Shown: positions 6,446 through 6,774 of the stretch, in pieces
Layout of the letters: each line of letters begins with the position of its first letter
Position numbering within the stretch: the first letter of the stretch is position 1
Position numbers and translations under genes: made by a program
Assembly (NCBI GenBank): GCA_019312685.1
Contig: JAFDCR010000051.1
Coordinates: 1 to 6,774 of the forward strand
Length of the DNA: 6,774 nucleotides
Direction of reading: 5' to 3'
DNA from: Deltaproteobacteria bacterium
GTDB lineage: Bacteria > Desulfobacterota > Desulfobulbia > Desulfobulbales > BM004
The notes under the pieces: generated by a model
What the model saw: the letters and a program-made list of their open reading frames with translations, nothing else
What the model was told of the DNA's origin: nothing
Databases searched by the model: none

Positions 6446-6703
6446 ATGGAAAAAGAAGACATAGAAATTATTCAAGAAATTATTATTGAAAAAATCGTTG
6501 GGGGAATACAATGCCCTAAGGATTACAGATGCACAAAATTTGGAGTTAAACATCTCTGCAAGGCTAAGGATATTGGCAAGGAGGATTGTCTCCAATGTTT
6601 AGAAGAAGATCCTAGCGACTGTCCTTTTGTCTCAGACATTGGATACTATAAACTCTGTCAATGTCCTCTCCGGATCTATATTGCCAAGAATCTCAAAAAG
6701 TAA
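6446..6703 (+). CDS. Small cysteine-rich protein of unknown function
   Basis: An 85-residue protein with eight cysteines at 23, 29, 38, 48, 51, 59, 71 and 73. The pattern is CPKDYRC, then CKAKDIG, CLQC (48-51), DCPF and a C-terminal CQCPLRIYIAK. There is no signal peptide or membrane segment; the first ~20 residues are acidic and isoleucine-rich and probably helical, and the C-terminus is basic. The spacing of the cysteines, including one CxxC and one CxC, suggests binding of zinc or an iron-sulfur cluster, but it is not the 4Fe-4S ferredoxin pattern CxxCxxCxxxC. From memory it resembles short hypothetical proteins of Desulfobacterota that share the CKAKDIG and CPLRIYIAK ends; no function is known to me. 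The ATG has only a weak upstream AGG (6432-6434). It is more AT-rich than uvrB and cbiA. It stands alone, separated from cbiA by 322 bp, and an 18-bp palindrome begins 17 bp after its stop. Confidence 0.82.
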   Translation: MEKEDIEIIQEIIIEKIVGGIQCPKDYRCTKFGVKHLCKAKDIGKEDCLQCLEEDPSDCPFVSDIGYYKLCQCPLRIYIAKNLKK

Positions 6704-6720
6704 GGAATATTGTGAAATAC

Positions 6721-6738
6721 CGCATGTGGCCACATGCG
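6721..6738. repeat. 18-bp perfect palindrome after the cysteine-rich gene
   Basis: CGCATGTGG (6721-6729) is followed directly by its exact reverse complement CCACATGCG (6730-6738). Beyond a C-C mismatch, two further A-T pairs extend the arms. It lies 17 bp past the stop codon, so it may form an mRNA-stabilising or terminating hairpin for the cysteine-rich gene, but no U-tract follows (CTACGTTCAA). A GC-rich palindrome in AT-rich flanks is also the appearance of a REP-type dispersed element or a protein-binding site. Copy number cannot be judged from one window. Confidence 0.5.
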
Positions 6739-6774
6739 CTACGTTCAACAGAAAATGTTCTTATCTTTCCGTAA

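Noticed and set aside
6365..6463. Minus-strand open frame without a start codon, ending in LATKAV near 6369-6386
   Set aside because: It is about 34 codons, has no ATG or ribosome site, and overlaps the start of the cysteine-rich gene. I could not match it to any protein family.
6712..6774. A GTG-started 20-codon frame with AAGGA ahead of it, ending in TAA exactly at the window edge
   Set aside because: It is short, uses GTG, and runs straight through the 18-bp palindrome, which explains part of its sequence. The encoded peptide resembles nothing known to me. Chance is the likelier explanation.

Overview
The window holds five convincing protein genes: two on the minus strand (a ZIP-family metal transporter at 31-786 and a GT-C type membrane glycosyltransferase at 851-2410), then three on the plus strand (uvrB at 2563-4563, a CbiA/DsrN-type glutamine-dependent amidase at 4717-6123, and an 85-residue cysteine-rich protein at 6446-6703). 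All are full length. I see no rRNA, tRNA, CRISPR array, insertion sequence or phage gene.

The gene set is bacterial. The source is probably an anaerobic, moderate-GC Desulfobacterota-like (deltaproteobacterial) genome. This is inferred from the EGNRGLFDG variant of the CbiA family and from the style of the cysteine-rich protein and the intergenic filler; it is not proven. The uvrB-cbiA part is clearly more GC-rich than the last ~650 bases, which are AT-rich.

Layout: the glycosyltransferase and uvrB diverge from a 152-bp intergenic region. The ZIP gene lies behind the glycosyltransferase on the same strand and probably has its own promoter, with a perfect TTGACA -35 box in the 64-bp gap. uvrB and cbiA are separated by 153 bp containing degenerate G-rich short repeats, two near-tandem 16-mers, a TTGACA box and a perfect 9-bp inverted repeat. 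They are therefore probably not one simple operon. Between cbiA and the cysteine-rich gene lie 322 bp without a convincing gene. This stretch holds a weak hairpin, an 18-codon ORF behind the best Shine-Dalgarno site in the window, and a candidate promoter. The window closes with an 18-bp perfect palindrome.

The genes do not form an obvious shared pathway; they are housekeeping or semi-accessory functions (metal uptake, surface glycosylation, nucleotide excision repair, corrinoid or siroheme amidation). I found no clearly new multi-gene system. The strongest anomaly is in UvrB: helicase motif VI, normally QxxGRxxR, reads QTCGRASW, so the second arginine is replaced by tryptophan at residue 544 in an otherwise well-conserved protein. 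The uncharacterised eight-cysteine protein and the structured intergenic regions are the other items worth a second look.
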